Assembly: GCA_032622095.1 (NCBI GenBank)
Contig: CP136065.1
Location: 204,610,618 to 204,674,617 of the forward strand
DNA length: 64,000 bases
From: Siphonodentalium dalli
Lineage: Eukaryota; Mollusca; Scaphopoda; Gadilida; Siphonodentaliidae
Reading direction: 5' to 3'
Shown here: one piece after another, positions 1 through 11,235 of the stretch
How positions within the stretch are numbered: position 1 is the stretch's first letter
Layout of the letters: each line of letters begins with the position of its first letter
Program-made: the position numbers and the translations under genes
The notes under the pieces: model-generated
Told to the model about the DNA's origin: nothing
What the model saw: only the letters and a program-made list of their open reading frames with translations
The model's database searches: none

Positions 1-529
1 GCATGAGTAATGGGCCTTTTTTTACTTGGAATTTTCAGATTCAAAGTTTCTGGATAACTTTAGTTTGGGTAATCAGTTTGGAACAAAATTCTATATGTGA
101 GTTTATCTGCTCAGAATACAGTTTAAGTTTGAATAATGGTTCGGTGTGATGATTTATGATATTTTCTTTCTTAGAATGTTGCTCATTTGAGGTTTGGATG
201 ATTATATCGATTTGGATTATGAAATTATATATCAATTTGGTTTTTCTTATACAGGCATTCATGGAGTTTGCCACCTTTTCAGGGGACACTGTGGTCGTAT
301 GACCTTTCTTAAATTAAAAACTGGCTTGAGACAGGTCTATTGAACTGCATATAATCATAGTCAATGTCATCTTCAAGTTTAGTTACTGTGTCATTATACT
401 GTGTCATTGACACTTTCATTGACGTAGTTTTTGCCCTTTATCTGCGACCCACTTTCATTGACGTAGTTTTTGCCCTTTATCTGCGACCATCTTTCTACAA
501 TAAAATTGTTATTTTGTTTCATATTTCAG
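1..529. other. AT-rich non-coding leader, possible intron
   Basis: I see no supported coding sequence here. The stretch ends in a pyrimidine-rich tract and ATTTCAG, which looks like a 3' splice site for the exon that follows. A 39-bp tandem duplication lies inside it. Confidence 0.4.
411..488. repeat. Perfect 39-bp tandem duplication
   Basis: Two adjacent identical 39-bp units occupy 411-449 and 450-488, each starting CACTTTCATTGACG and ending CTGCGACC. Complete identity points to a recent duplication or an assembly slip. No function is apparent. Confidence 0.9.
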
Positions 530-1649
530 GATATTACCATGTCACCGGTGCAATGAAAAGGCCAGCCATGGACATTTTATTTGCCCTATGTGTGCCCAAA
601 AATATTAAGAAAGGCATACCTTGATCACCATCTGAAAAATGTTTGCATACAGAAAAGGAAGAGAGATGAAATTGAAAAAGAAGACATGGATATTCCAAAA
701 GTGAAACGTGTAAAGCAGAAAATGGAGCAATGTCCAATATGTGATAAAGATATGTTGAAAAAGAATATAAAGCGGCATTTCAATGAAAAACATGCCAGTG
801 AAAGAGTAAAACATGACATATCTGCTACCAGACACTATTCAGGGCAGTGCGTCGATCCCCATAATAGTATATTCATGGTCTCGAAAACCCTCGCTGGAGT
901 TCCAGCTCAAGTTCATTGCCAAATGTTAACTACAGAGGAACCTCACAAAATTATGTGTGACAATGGAATCAGCACTATTAAAGACTTCATGTGTCCTCAC
1001 ATGAGGTCAGTTTATTATGCGACAAACTTGGAATCCACTCAAATTTTAACAGATGAGATGATTACCGATGCGCATAAAAATGGAATATTAACTGGAAAGA
1101 AATTTGACGAAATGATTAGGAAGTGGACACATTCTGTGGAAATTAATGCACCATTATTAGTTGGTGTTTTGATCAATTTCCACATTCCGACAGGTATATT
1201 CTCATGTCAGTGTTTCACTCAAAACAAGTAGGAGACTATTGGGCCAGACTGGGAAGAGTATTTGTCTACTATGACAAAACGACCCGAGAGCTTCACTGCA
1301 ACTGTTGCTCAATCACTAAACAGTGCATCCACAGAGATTTGGGCAAACTTTATCTTCAGGTTAAAGGGATAACAACTCCAGATATCCCTTAAGGAGGACA
1401 ACAATAAAAATCAAGATCAAGGAAGGTAAAGTGGAGTCGAAATATCCAGGGTATGTGGATGCAATGGTAAAATACGTCTTTCAAAATAAATGCATACCAG
1501 CAGTTATACCACACTGGAAAGAAATAAAGGTCAACATTCCAGAATGCATAGAACCAATTGAGAGGCGATGTGTCAAATGCAGTGGAAACCTGAAGTTAGA
1601 AGAGGTGTCACGGAAAGGGAAATTTTTAGTTTGGAAGAGGTATACAAAG
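530..1649 (+). pseudogene. HMGXB3-like / KDZ-type protein, N-terminal exon, frameshifted
   Basis: The segment follows a good acceptor (ATTTCAG at 523-529) and ends at a good donor (AAG|GTAAAT at 1649/1650). It codes for a C-x2-C finger (CPMC near 587), then a second zinc finger (CPICDKDM near 733 with an H-x4-H end), a middle region with CVDPHNSIFMVSK, and a cysteine cluster C-x-C-x6-C-x-H near 1299-1330 that resembles a SWIM or KDZ-associated cluster. The last part contains RRCVKCSGNL and SRKGKFLVW. Reading it needs frame changes near 605, 1205-1230 and 1370, so it is probably decayed. The order of motifs resembles metazoan HMGXB3-like proteins, which derive from KDZ transposases; this assignment rests on memory of the family, not on a search. 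Segments at 3577-3720 and 9524-9743 fit the same protein and strand. Confidence 0.55.
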
Positions 1650-1818
1650 GTAAATATATATTTTTTAATTCGGACTAAAAATGAAACAGGCATGCAGGGA
1701 AGATCATATTTGATATTATCTTCTCTTATTCATCATCATCATTTTTTCAATAAAACCCATTTGACTTTTTGTTCTGACATCGAATATATAAAATAGATAA
1801 TAGCATAAATAACATGTG

Positions 1819-3330
1819 TCACAATAACTTATAATCGTAAATGTATTTCAGTCCATACAGCTGAGCGTCTATCGAACCTTTGAACTCATCCATTGACTTG
1901 GCATTGACAAATTGTTCAGGCAAATTATTCCAGTGTGCGCAGATATGCCTTGCGAAAATAAATATTTGCGAACATTCTTGTTCACGTGTTTGACATTAGC
2001 AACCTCATATCATGCCCCCTCGTTCTGGTGTATGTTGCTTTCTGGAAAAGATCTTCAGGTTTGACGTTGTAATGGTAGTGCAGATAGTTGTATGTCTCTA
2101 TCATATCTCCACACAATCGTCTGGACTTTACCAACATTAACCCTTTACCCAACAGAACGGCCCTGTGCCAATGCATTCTCTTATATATGCGAGTCGACCA
2201 TAGGTCGCCTCGCATATATAAGAGAATGCATTGGCCTAACAATTTTTTACAATTTTAATAATTTTTTCTTGTATTCTTTAACAATTTTTATAATTTCACC
2301 CATACAGAGCCCCAGACAAGCATGAGCAGACGACACTCTTCTATATACTTTTATATATGTGTGGGGCTCCCTGCAGGGTAATGGATGTTTTTTATTTTAT
2401 GTCCTAAAAATTGTAAGAAACATTTATTTAAAAAAAATTATAAAAAATTGTTAGGCCAATGCATTCTCTTATATATGCGAGGCGACCTATGGTCGACTCG
2501 CATATATAAGAGAATGCATTGGCACAGGGTATTTTGGGCGTTTTTGGCCGTTTTGTTGGGTAAAGGGTTAAATTAAGTTTGATCATTCTGATCTTTTAAT
2601 TCCGATGTCTGAGCTGAGGAATCATTTCTGTTGCACGGCCCTTTTTCTGATGCGGTGCAATGATATTGCATGTGTGAATCCCAAGCATTATTACAGTACT
2701 CTAGAAGAGGTCTGACCATACTTATGTATAGATGTCGCAATGTTTTGGGATCCAATGTGTTAAATGTTCTGCATATTATACCAACAACCTAATATGCTTA
2801 TTAAAAACTCATCTAATGTGCATGTCGAATTTGAGTTTATGATCTATCTTGACTCCCAGATCTTTTTCACATGCACTTTCAAGATATGTGAATGTTCCGG
2901 GACATCAGTCATGAATTATACTGTTTCGGATTGTTGTGTTCAAAGTGAACTGCGGATTTTATCCAAATTGAACTTCAACTGGCAATCATTAGACCATTGG
3001 CAGACAGTAGCAATTTTGTTCTGTAAATCACCCACATTCAGGATACCTTTGTACTTTGTATCATCTGTGAAAATTTTACATATCCCATTTAAACAGATTG
3101 GAAGATCATTTATAAACAAAATAAACAGGAGTTGTCCAAGAACACTTCCCAGTGGTAGTCCACTTGTTACTTCTGTCCATTGTCATTTGAAGTCTCGCAC
3201 TTAGAAATCTGTTGATTCATGCAAAAAGTTTGATGTTTATTCTATAGGATTCAATTTTTTATACCAGTCTGGTGTGAGGGAGGGAATTAAATGCCTTTTT
3301 GAAGTCCAGATAGATGGTATCAACAGTTTA
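1819..3330 (-). pseudogene. CR1-like LINE reverse transcriptase, 3' part, decayed
   Basis: Read right to left, this shows the RT palm motif LDFKKAFNSLPH (catalytic Asp of the usual KAFDSV is Asn), then SGLPLGSVLGQLLFILFIND, then FTDD where active elements have F/YADD, then LYISMVRPLLEYCNNAWD, RRLCGDMIETYNYLH and a C-terminal NNLPEQFVNAKSMDEFK ending at a stop at 1819-1821. Several stops and frameshifts break it (for example TAA and TGA near 3220-3270). The piggyBac-like MITE at 2141-2567 lies between the thumb region and the RRL.GD.IETY motif, so it inserted into this LINE. The element sits in what would be an intron of the HMGXB3-like gene on the opposite strand. Confidence 0.85.
2141..2567. 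mobile_element. piggyBac-like MITE with two long hairpins, copy 1
   Basis: TTAA flanks both sides (2137-2140 and 2568-2571). The ends are CCCTTTACCCAACA and its inverse TGTTGGGTAAAGGG. Just inside each end lies a 69-bp near-perfect palindrome (2167-2235 and 2455-2523) built from GCCAATGCATTCTC and its complement. TTAA targets and CCC-starting ends are features of the piggyBac superfamily. No transposase is encoded. The short reading frames that run through the palindromes are by-products of the self-complementary sequence. Confidence 0.88.
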
Positions 3331-3334
3331 TTTC

Positions 3335-3390
3335 ATCTAAGTTGGATGTTATATATAATATATATATATCATTATATATAATAAACATTC
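3335..3390. repeat. AT-rich dinucleotide tract
   Basis: An irregular (TA)n stretch at about 3348-3380 lies just beyond the LINE remnant. The rest of 3331-3576 shows no gene. Confidence 0.6.
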
Positions 3391-3576
3391 AATTATTGTG
3401 TCTTGGACGAGCATTTCTGTCTGAATCCATGCTGATCCAATGTGATATCATTCCAAAATAGTGGATGGAAACACTGGGGGAAATACGTAATTTTTTCCAA
3501 TTGCAATTAGCCTTCTATTGACTTGAAATTTGCTGTGTCAATCAATGTTTATATCAGAGTTTTTGTCTGTTGACAG

Positions 3577-3720
3577 ATATTAAGGTGATGGTTGGTGTTT
3601 GCAACACATGTAACAGATACTACAGATACCAGGAAATAGAGCATGGCTTTCACAACTTCAACAGGATTTTCCTCTCATTGAAGCTCTGCTGTTGGCTAAG
3701 AATGGCTTGATTAGTTTGTA
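3577..3720 (+). pseudogene. HMGXB3-like / KDZ-type exon (YRYQE...HNFN motif)
   Basis: After a strong acceptor (TTTTTGTCTGTTGACAG, ending 3576) the frame reads C-x2-C, YRYQEIEHGFHNFN and a leucine/cysteine-rich LSLKLCCWLR before a stop. The combination C..C...YRYQE..G.HNFN..I.L.L.LC..LR is, as I recall it, characteristic of the HMGXB3-like/KDZ family. No clear donor follows, and the phase does not match the donor at 1650, so an exon is missing between them or the gene is broken. Confidence 0.5.
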
Positions 3721-4119
3721 TACCAATTAAACTTTACTGTTTAAATTAGCATTAATTTTAAAAGGCAATGTATTAGGGCCCTGCAAAGCTTCGATTATTT
3801 GATTAGATTCAAAATTGTCCCGAAGCTTTGATTTGATTTGTGGGGATTTAAGATTTCGAATCTATTTGTAGAATGATACATTACCAAATGAGCAGGTTGA
3901 CAGGTCTCATATCAGTATGAGAAAACCGTTGATACACTATGAGACGATATAAGCACAAATAAACCATTCCCGATTTTACATGGATCACACAATGAATTTT
4001 AGGCTACTACTTTTATATATCAGGAGGAACAAGAGCATCGCTAGGGCGTGGCAAAATACGCCCTTTAGCCATTTCGAATTGTACTACCGCAAAATAAAAT
4101 AATACTTTCCCTTATATTT
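3721..4119. other. No gene recognised
   Basis: AT-rich sequence with short imperfect repeats around AGCTTCGATT and AGCTTTGATT near 3786-3835. No coding signal. Confidence 0.4.
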
Positions 4120-4475
4120 TCTAAGTGTACACTTTCATTGTAAGTGTAGTTCAGGTATACACTTATAGTACACTTGTAGCTTTTGTTTTTTTAATTCAGT
4201 ACGCTTGTACCACACTCACTTTTTTCGAAATGTACACTTATTTCGTAAGTGTAGTGTAAGTGTTGTAATAAGTGTACACTTGCTCTACACTTTTGAGACT
4301 TTGAAAATCTTTGGGCAGCTACACTTATGGTACTTTGAAAAGTTCTCTCTACACTTATGACACACTGATGATACTTATACTTTTAAAATGTTTTGGGAAC
4401 ACTGCCCCACACTTAAAGGTACACTTATGGAACTTTGGACAAATTTATCAACACTTATACCACACTTATCAAACT
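4120..4475. repeat. CACTTA-type minisatellite, first block
   Basis: Irregular short units based on (T)ACACTTATnnnACACTT recur at roughly 15-30 bp spacing, with a few units in inverse orientation (AAGTGTA). A second block of the same units lies at 6365-7235. No coding signal. Confidence 0.75.
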
Positions 4476-5408
4476 TTGATATGGATATGTTCATGAATAC
4501 TGCTCAGAGCCTCGCACATTTGTACTATATAATTGCTGTCTTATATTAAATATGAACTTTTTCAATTTTGAAATTACCGGTATTTCGTTTTTCTGTTATT
4601 TATATTCCGATAGTAATAAATTTTATGAATCTTTTGTGCTAAAATAAAGATATATGAGTATGTATATCTACAATTTATTAACTGCAAAATGTTTGTCATA
4701 GAAACAATGAAAATTGGTCGCTATCACGTATATTGAAATTGGCGTATATGAAAGCTTCAATGATTGTGTTTCCAAACACACCTGCAGTCAAAAAATGGCC
4801 ATTACGAATATAGAAATGTTGTATGATAGTAGTTTGACGACGCAGATCAGAAAGTATAATAAAAATCGTTTCTAAACCCGTAATTTTGACGTGCAATACT
4901 CCCAAATAGAATTATTTTTATCGGGGTTTTTTTTATGGCAAAACTTCGATAGTTAGCGTAATTTCGTGACAATAAAATAATGATGAACAGATAAAAATTG
5001 TTTTTAACATTCTCGGAGAAGTACATGTTTATGTACCTGCTATCTGTTTTTAATTTAACGTAAAATCTATCAAAAATAACAAAGTTTAACTGTATATACG
5101 TGTGATTATCGACCCACTGTAAATCTCCCAAAGTAACTGCTTGCGGATTTCTGCCCACGTGTTCGTGTATGGGAAATTTAATCCCATCTCGCTGTGTGTA
5201 AACATTGTCCTCTGATGTCATCATTTTATTGGGAAATCCCTGTCTAAATCAAGTGATATCCTAGAACTGAGCATACGATTGGCTAAAAGCTAACATGTGA
5301 CTGTGACGGTGACTACATGCGCAGACCACATTCCGGTCATTCGGCGGTCAAGAAATCAAATTTAAATTTCATCTGCATTTTATTTGACAACTGCTTTCAT
5401 TTACGAAA
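4476..5408. other. No gene recognised
   Basis: AT-rich sequence without a supported gene. A minus-strand frame of about 125 codons at 4847-5224 has no recognisable motif and I do not call it. Confidence 0.4.
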
Positions 5409-5567
5409 ATGACGGCGAGAAAAGCCAAAACAATTCAACAATTTGGCAAAAAGAAGAAAGGAACTAAACACACTAGAGGTAGAACAGGTGGTAGGAGGCT
5501 GAATTTGGCAAATAATTACGCAAATAGGCGAAGTTTGTTCCCAATTCCACCGGTGATCCTACAATGA
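5409..5567 (+). CDS. Small basic hypothetical protein or first exon
   Basis: A start codon in a reasonable context (AAAATGA) opens a 52-codon frame rich in Lys and Arg (MTARKAKTIQQFGKKKKGTK, then RGRTGGRR), ending in TGA. Further coding-like but stop-broken sequence follows: GCRPADSVIDLSHVSLLPN near 5710-5765, then 5831-6079 (VDRAHRAHWNLDHLRDN, then a charged tail). I do not recognise the protein. It lies between the two CACTTA blocks and could be the remnant of a transposon protein. Confidence 0.25.
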   Translation: MTARKAKTIQQFGKKKKGTKHTRGRTGGRRLNLANNYANRRSLFPIPPVILQ

Positions 5568-5830
5568 CACTATGACATTGAGAAATTAAATGTCAACAGT
5601 AAAGTCACACTGGATGCATACAGATTATAACCGATGGAAACGTGCGCTAAATTCAGATATACAACATACATTTATTTACAAGTGATAATTCTCAATCGGA
5701 GAGTGATGGCTGTCGTCCAGCTGATTCAGTGATTGATCTCTCGCATGTTTCATTGTTGCCCAATGTTGGCAAGACTCGCCAAGAGGACTGATCAAGGATT
5801 CAATTTCAATCATCTTGACGTCTTGTCCAA

Positions 5831-6079
5831 ATGCTTGTGATACCGGACAAAACTAATTTTGGTGGAGGGGTAGACCGGGCACACAGAGCACATTGGAATT
5901 TGGATCATCTCAGAGACAATGTGACATCAGAAGAAGAAAAAAATGACTCACTTACAGCTTTTTTGGCAAAAAAAAACTGGAATCGGTTATGCCAACGTTT
6001 GCAAATTTCTCTCACTCTCAGTGCTAAACTAAACATCCCACAGCAGGCACTGCATGCTTTAAATGGGACATGGTACTGA
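5831..6079 (+). pseudogene. Unrecognised coding-like fragment
   Basis: An 82-codon frame contains DKTNFGGGVDRAHRAHWNLD followed by a Glu/Lys-rich stretch and a leucine-rich tail. The upstream sequence is in a different frame with a stop between, so this is at best a fragment. Family unknown. Confidence 0.2.
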
Positions 6080-6364
6080 ATATGACATGGACATCATGAC
6101 ACAAGTGGAGTAAAGACTAACGGGAAGAGACAAGCTTGAAGATACTTCAGCTCATTCAAACTTCGCATATCAGCACCAGATTTATGAAATATATTTATTG
6201 AGCCAAGGAACCTAATCGATAGATGATTTATATATTAAAACATTATTAATATAATATAATAAAGTATTTTATCAGTCTAAATCATTGTGAATGTGATTCC
6301 CTTGATTAATGCATCAATTGCCATCATTGATAGTGAAATTTAATATGTGCATGCCCATCTATGA

Positions 6365-7235
6365 TATACACTTATTTTACTAATACATGTGCTATACACT
6401 TATATAATACACTTGCATCACAATCACCATTGTACACTTGCAATACACTTACAACCCCATTCAGAACTTACTTAGGGGTTGTTACATGAGCCGTGACAAC
6501 TCGGTTAGCCGGGACAACCCGGTCTGCCGGGACGATTTGATCACGCTGTTATATGAGCCGGGACAACTCGGTTGACGTTCACGCAACTAGCTACCCATCT
6601 AGCTGTCAATCGCGCGTCACGACGTCGGTCCATAATGTCGGCACGCCCATAACTGAGTGGCTTGGGTTGTCACTAAACGTCACTCACATGACGCGAGCAT
6701 TTTATTGGATAACGTCATGTCAAGTTACAACGAATGGTGTTACGTTCCAGACTTTCATCCCGGCTAGCCGGGATGACTCGCTGTTACATGAGCCGAGCTG
6801 TCCCGGCTAACCGAGTTGTCCCGGTTAGGCGGGGTGGGACAACTCGGTTTGCCGAGTTGACCCGGCTCATGTAACAGCACACCAGTATTTTAGTGAGAAA
6901 GCACAGAAGACCGAGGCACCCGGCAGACCGGGTTGTTCCGGTTAACCGAGTTGTCCCGCCTCATGTAACAAGCCCCTTATAAAACACTTGCAATTATTTT
7001 ACACTTATATTACACTTGCCAACATACACTTATACCACACTTTAGAATCATACACTTATATGACACTTACCACCTCATTTACATAGTTGGAACGTATACT
7101 TACTGTACACTTATGTTACACTTGCACTACACTTACTGCCACTGTTGGACTTGTACACTTGGTTGTAAGTGCAGACTTAGAGGAAAAATTTTCCTACACT
7201 TATGCAACACTTATTTTACACTTATAACACACTTG
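6365..7235. repeat. CACTTA-type minisatellite, second block
   Basis: The same TACACTTATn(4-8)CACTTG units as at 4120-4475. The block is interrupted by the Harbinger-like MITE at 6475-6976, which inserted at a TTA inside the minisatellite. Confidence 0.75.
6475..6976. mobile_element. Harbinger-like MITE with TTA target duplication
   Basis: The ends are GGGGTTGTTACATGAG and CTCATGTAACAAGCCCC, flanked by TTA at 6472-6474 and 6977-6979. About 60 bp of each end pair as inverted repeats, continuing through the CGGGACAACTCGG motif, which is repeated several times inside in both orientations. A 3-bp TTA target and a GGGG start fit the PIF/Harbinger superfamily. No transposase is present. Confidence 0.8.
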
Positions 7236-7289
7236 GGAAATGTAAGGGTTGAGCTTACATTTGAAGAAAATCTGATATACCCCTAATTT

Positions 7290-7640
7290 CAATGCCAAAA
7301 TGCGGTCAAATTCTAAGTCGAAAAATGGCCGTAACTCATGTAAAAATAATTAGACATAACCTATATTCGATCTTGGCCTGTAGATTTAACTGGGAAATAC
7401 ACATACCAGCTTTGGTTCAGATCATATAATCAAAACTGGAGTTATCGGTCAGAAACCGAAATGTTATGAAATTGGTCAAATTCAAAAATAACTGGATGGA
7501 ACCCATATTCGAGCTTGGCCTGTATCTTTAGCTGGGAAATACACATACCAACTTTGGTTCAGATAAAATAATCCAAACTAGAGTTATCGATCGGAAACAA
7601 AAAATGTTAACGGACAGACAGACAGACGGACAGATAACAT
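7290..7640. repeat. Direct ~110-bp duplication in a dispersed-repeat tail
   Basis: Two units (about 7362-7470 and 7500-7610) share ATTCGA, CTTGGCCTGTA, ACTGGGAAATACACATACCA and TTTGGTTCAGAT, and are followed by a (GACA)n-rich tract and a T-run. This looks like the tail of a dispersed repeat. No coding signal. Confidence 0.6.
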
Positions 7641-8857
7641 AATACAACCTTTTTTTTTAAAGGGCGCATAAAAACAAATCATAACTTGCATGGGAGTTAT
7701 TAGATGAACATTTATGAAAAAAGTCTTTAAAACACAGGACATACTCGAACTTATAGGTTGGTGCATTTTTAAAATGTATAGGTTTGACTGAATTAGTCTA
7801 TATGCAATTCAGAACTTGTGGTAATTAAATCTGACAAATATGTTTAGTAGTAGTTCCATGGTGAATATTGTTTCCCTAATCAATATTCAAAATTCAATTC
7901 TATTTTGAAAAAATTGTGAACCTTCGATTCAAGTCTAAAATCGCAATTCACAGGCTATAAACCACTTTTAGTAATTTATTAAACTGTTTTTAGACCAAGA
8001 GAATAAAAAAAGTGTGAATGATAAAATAGCTCAATTCATATGAATTAGGTTGTCTGAAAAGGGTGTACTCATTACAAATGTCCCTTGTTGTAATTTTGGG
8101 GGAGGTACTCTTGACAAAATAGGACAAGTTTGTGAGCAATATGTTTATATGGCACAGGTTTGCTGTCAATGTTGTGATGCTAGGGTTTAACACAAACCAA
8201 ATGTTCAAGTTGTCACTCGCTGCCTTACATGCATACCAAACATTTAATTGTAATTATATCTGTTAGCAGTTAACTGGATTGCAGTTGAACTGGCAAAAAC
8301 TGGTTGACAACACATTTAATCACATGTCTGATGAAACATGGAACTTTTGAATTCTTTGCAGACAAAACTAAACAGCCTAGTTTTTATTACAACCACTGTA
8401 AAAGTATGGATCTGCAAACTACCAATGCAAGTCTTAATAGACATGAGACCTATTTAAGTTTCAGACTACCCATATCCTTGAACAATCATGCACATAGCAC
8501 TTTATATATGTTCAATAATTTTCTAGACTGCAGTATCATAAAATCATAATTTTAAAAGGAAATAAAGCATAATTCTACTGATCTACGGGATGGTGTACAT
8601 ATTGGAGATGATGGCATTTTGAATTCAATCCATTGGCTATGCTGGCAGTGATAATTAGGTGAAAATTCAAAACAATTACTTCAATAGTGATAGACAAGAC
8701 AAATGCTGCATTATTCAAGCATTATCCAGTATATATGGTTGTAATAATGTATCTAGTAATGTAAAGGCTTTATAACTATGTTTTTGCAATATATGATCAT
8801 TTAAATATTTCTCATTAATTGTAAATCTTTAACAAAGCTGATATTCCTACACTTATT
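7641..8857. other. No gene recognised
   Basis: AT-rich sequence with no supported coding region, RNA gene or clear repeat. Confidence 0.4.
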
Positions 8858-9490
8858 GTTATGCCCCCGATCTCCGATGGAGATTTGGGGGTATATAGTG
8901 GAGCCCTCCGTCCGTCCGTCCTTCCGTCCTTCCGTCCGTCCTTCCGTCTGTCCGTCCTTCCGTACGAACGTTTCAACTCATAACTTTGGTTTCGCTAACT
9001 CAATTCAGTTGATCTTTGGTATGCTAATAGACCAGCCGGGGGGACAAGATTTCCCCATAACTGCGATTTCGTCCGCCCTTTTTTTCCAGAGTTACCAGGA
9101 GTTACGGCACTTTTTGGACTTTTTTTGGTTTCCAGATGATAACTTGATTTTGGATTGTTTATTTGCAAAACCCGTTTTTTGTGTATTACCAATATCGCAA
9201 TACAGGTCAAGGTAAAATTTCGGTTCAATCGGATAATTTTTGTGAGAGTTATGACCCTTTTTCGACTTAAAATATTCATTTTTTTTTTTTTTAGAAAATT
9301 CAGTTTTCCTTCTATTTTTGTGGCACCAGACCAAATTTGAAGCTAATATAGAACAACATTCATACTAAATACTCATGAATAACATAACTTTACAAAGTGC
9401 CATTTAATAAGTATTTGCACAAAAATAAGAAAAATCCTCTCTGATTGTACAGTCGGGGGCGTTACCTCCGCCCAGCGGTGCACTTGTATA
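8858..9490. mobile_element. Hairpin-headed repeat with CCGT array, copy 1
   Basis: The element opens with a stem-loop (CCCCCGATCTCC... GGAGATTTGGGGG), then GTATATAGTGG and a (CCGT/CCTT)n array at 8908-8965, and a body with GTTATG-CCCTTTTT-ACTT motifs. Its far end reads CAGTCGGGGGCGTTACC. Related copies start at 10203 and 24610. It does not code for protein; long frames across it are fortuitous. Confidence 0.65.
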
Positions 9491-9523
9491 AATAATATAA
9501 ACATGGCCATTTTATATTTCTAG

Positions 9524-9743
9524 CGACATGTTGCTGTTGGCCAATTTATTGTCAATGGTTGATGAATATTATAAGGAATTACATCCAGATATTTCCATCC
9601 CAACATCAGAGATTTTGCAAGGATATCTCCACTTTGAGGCACTATAAGCAACCACACCTATGACTTCTTATGCAACAGATGTGGATCTTTCCCACACATA
9701 ATTATATGTGATACAGACAAAAGGGGCTGCTTCGCCTTTCCAG
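9524..9743 (+). pseudogene. HMGXB3-like / KDZ-type exon (CxxCG...P motif)
   Basis: The acceptor is TATTTCTAG (to 9523) and the donor CAG|GTAATT (9743/9744). The frame reads MLLLANLLSMVDEYYKE, HPDISIPTSEILQGYLHFEA, then after a 1-nt frame change YDFLCNRCGSFPHIIICD and KRGCFAFP. The segment Y.F.C..CG..P....D...KG.F is, as I recall, typical of HMGXB3-like/KDZ proteins, immediately downstream of the domain seen at 3577-3720. An in-frame TAA/frameshift at about 9645 suggests decay. Confidence 0.5.
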
Positions 9744-10202
9744 GTAATTTTTGAAACAATATAATCCAAATTAATGTCATTTAATAAATTATCAACAAAT
9801 TTAAATTTCTCACTTTATATACCTGCTTACGATGAGAAAATTGTCTCCAGTTTTGATCATGACAAGTTTTATACTCCATCGAAGCGAGCAGATAAAACAA
9901 AACAGTTGCTTATCTTTACATGAACACTAATGAACAGTAAATATGCTTTCAATTTCAGTTGCTGTGCTCAGATTGTTTTGCACATAACAGTTTTGTTTTA
10001 ATTGCACAACTTTTCTATTTTCTCTGATTAATTTACATTACATCACACACATAAATTACACTTCTTAAGATTACATCAGTGTATTGGAAACGGTTATCCC
10101 ACTTTCATGTAGCTAACGAATGTGTAAACATGTTATAGTACATGTTATAGATTCAGACTAAAAGCTGACATGAAGCAATGCTGGATTTTGTGTGCTATTA
10201 TT
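9744..10202. other. No gene recognised
   Basis: Probable intron or intergenic AT-rich sequence between an exon-like segment and a dispersed repeat. Nothing else is visible. Confidence 0.4.
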
Positions 10203-10600
10203 ATGCCCCCGACTTGAAGTCGGCGGGTATATAGTCGACGTCTCCGTCCATCCGTCCGTACAAACATTTTGCATTATTGTTCAGCAACCGCTGGGCAGAT
10301 TTAGCTGATATTTGGTATGGTGATAGAGCAGCATGGGGGAACAGCTACATGCATAGTGCGGGTTTCTTCCACCCATTTTCACCAGAGTTATGGCCCTTTT
10401 TTTTACTTGGAAAATTTAATTTTTCTCTTTGTTTTTTTTGGGTTTCCAGATGATAGCGTGAGCTTTGGTAGTACGATTTCAAATCCCGTATTTTTGTGGA
10501 TTAGTTATATGAAAATACATGTCAAGTGCGAATTTGGGTATGATCTGATGATTTTTGCCAGAGTTATGGCCCTTTTTCAACTTAGAAAATAGACAGATCA
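10203..10600. mobile_element. Hairpin-headed repeat, copy 2
   Basis: Starts with the stem-loop CCCCCGACTTgaAGTCGGcGGG, then TATATAG and TCCGTCCATCCGTCCGT. The body shares GATATTTGGTATG, the T-rich CCCTTTTTT-ACTTGG block and AGTTATGGCCCTTTTTCAACTTA with copy 1 at 8858. Non-coding. Confidence 0.6.
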
Positions 10601-11235
10601 TATTGGCTGCCAATGCTAGAATTAGATAATATAATTTACGATGAGCTTGATGAACGTGACCAAAAATCCAGCACCAATCAAGCATTAGCACCAATCAAGC
10701 ATTGCTTCTGTCAAACCTGAAACACGTCATAACGGATAGCGGAGAGTGTTCTATTTGTAAGTAGGTCAATTAATCCTGGAATCATCGTTTGATTAACAGT
10801 GGTACTGGGAGCAAGAGCAACACTATACACAATGACTATAATTTAACTTGGGAACAGTTCCAGTGGGTAGTTCTCGACATGTGCTACTAGACTTATTGAA
10901 AAAAAATATTCTATTTGTTGGGAGAATATACAGTATAAAGTAGATTTACAATGTTTGAATTAAATTATAAAAAATTGTTGTTTGAGTTAGTTTTGTGTGG
11001 TGAAAAAACTGACATTTGAAGACAAATCAAACTCTACTGAGTAGCGCGGCTGTTTGAACATCAAAGCTTAGTAACACGAAACGTATTGTAACATTGCTCA
11101 GTTGTACATTGTCTGTGATATTTCAGTATTAGGTGCATTATAATGCTATAGTGCAACTATGTGGTCCACGCTGCTCATATAAGACATAGCAATTCATGGA
11201 TCGTTTTTGTTCCACAATCACAGGTGATTTCGGGG
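10601..11235. other. No gene recognised
   Basis: A short direct repeat, CACCAATCAAGCATT, occurs twice at about 10672-10704. Otherwise no feature can be supported. Confidence 0.35.

Noticed and set aside
2161-2576. Repeated protein frames containing CILLYMRGDLWST
   Set aside because: They arise from translating the 69-bp palindromes of the hairpin MITEs at several loci and strands. The same frame appears wherever a palindrome lies and has no start, family or splice context.
3779-7945. A 4.2-kb hAT element with TAGGGCCCTGCAAAG-like and TAGCCTGTGAATTG-like ends
   Set aside because: The ends match only partly and the outer 8 bp (CAATGTAT, TAAACCAC) do not match.
8856-9215. 119-codon frame with Pro-Ser-Val-Arg repeats
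   Set aside because: It is the translation of the (CCGT)n array of a dispersed repeat.
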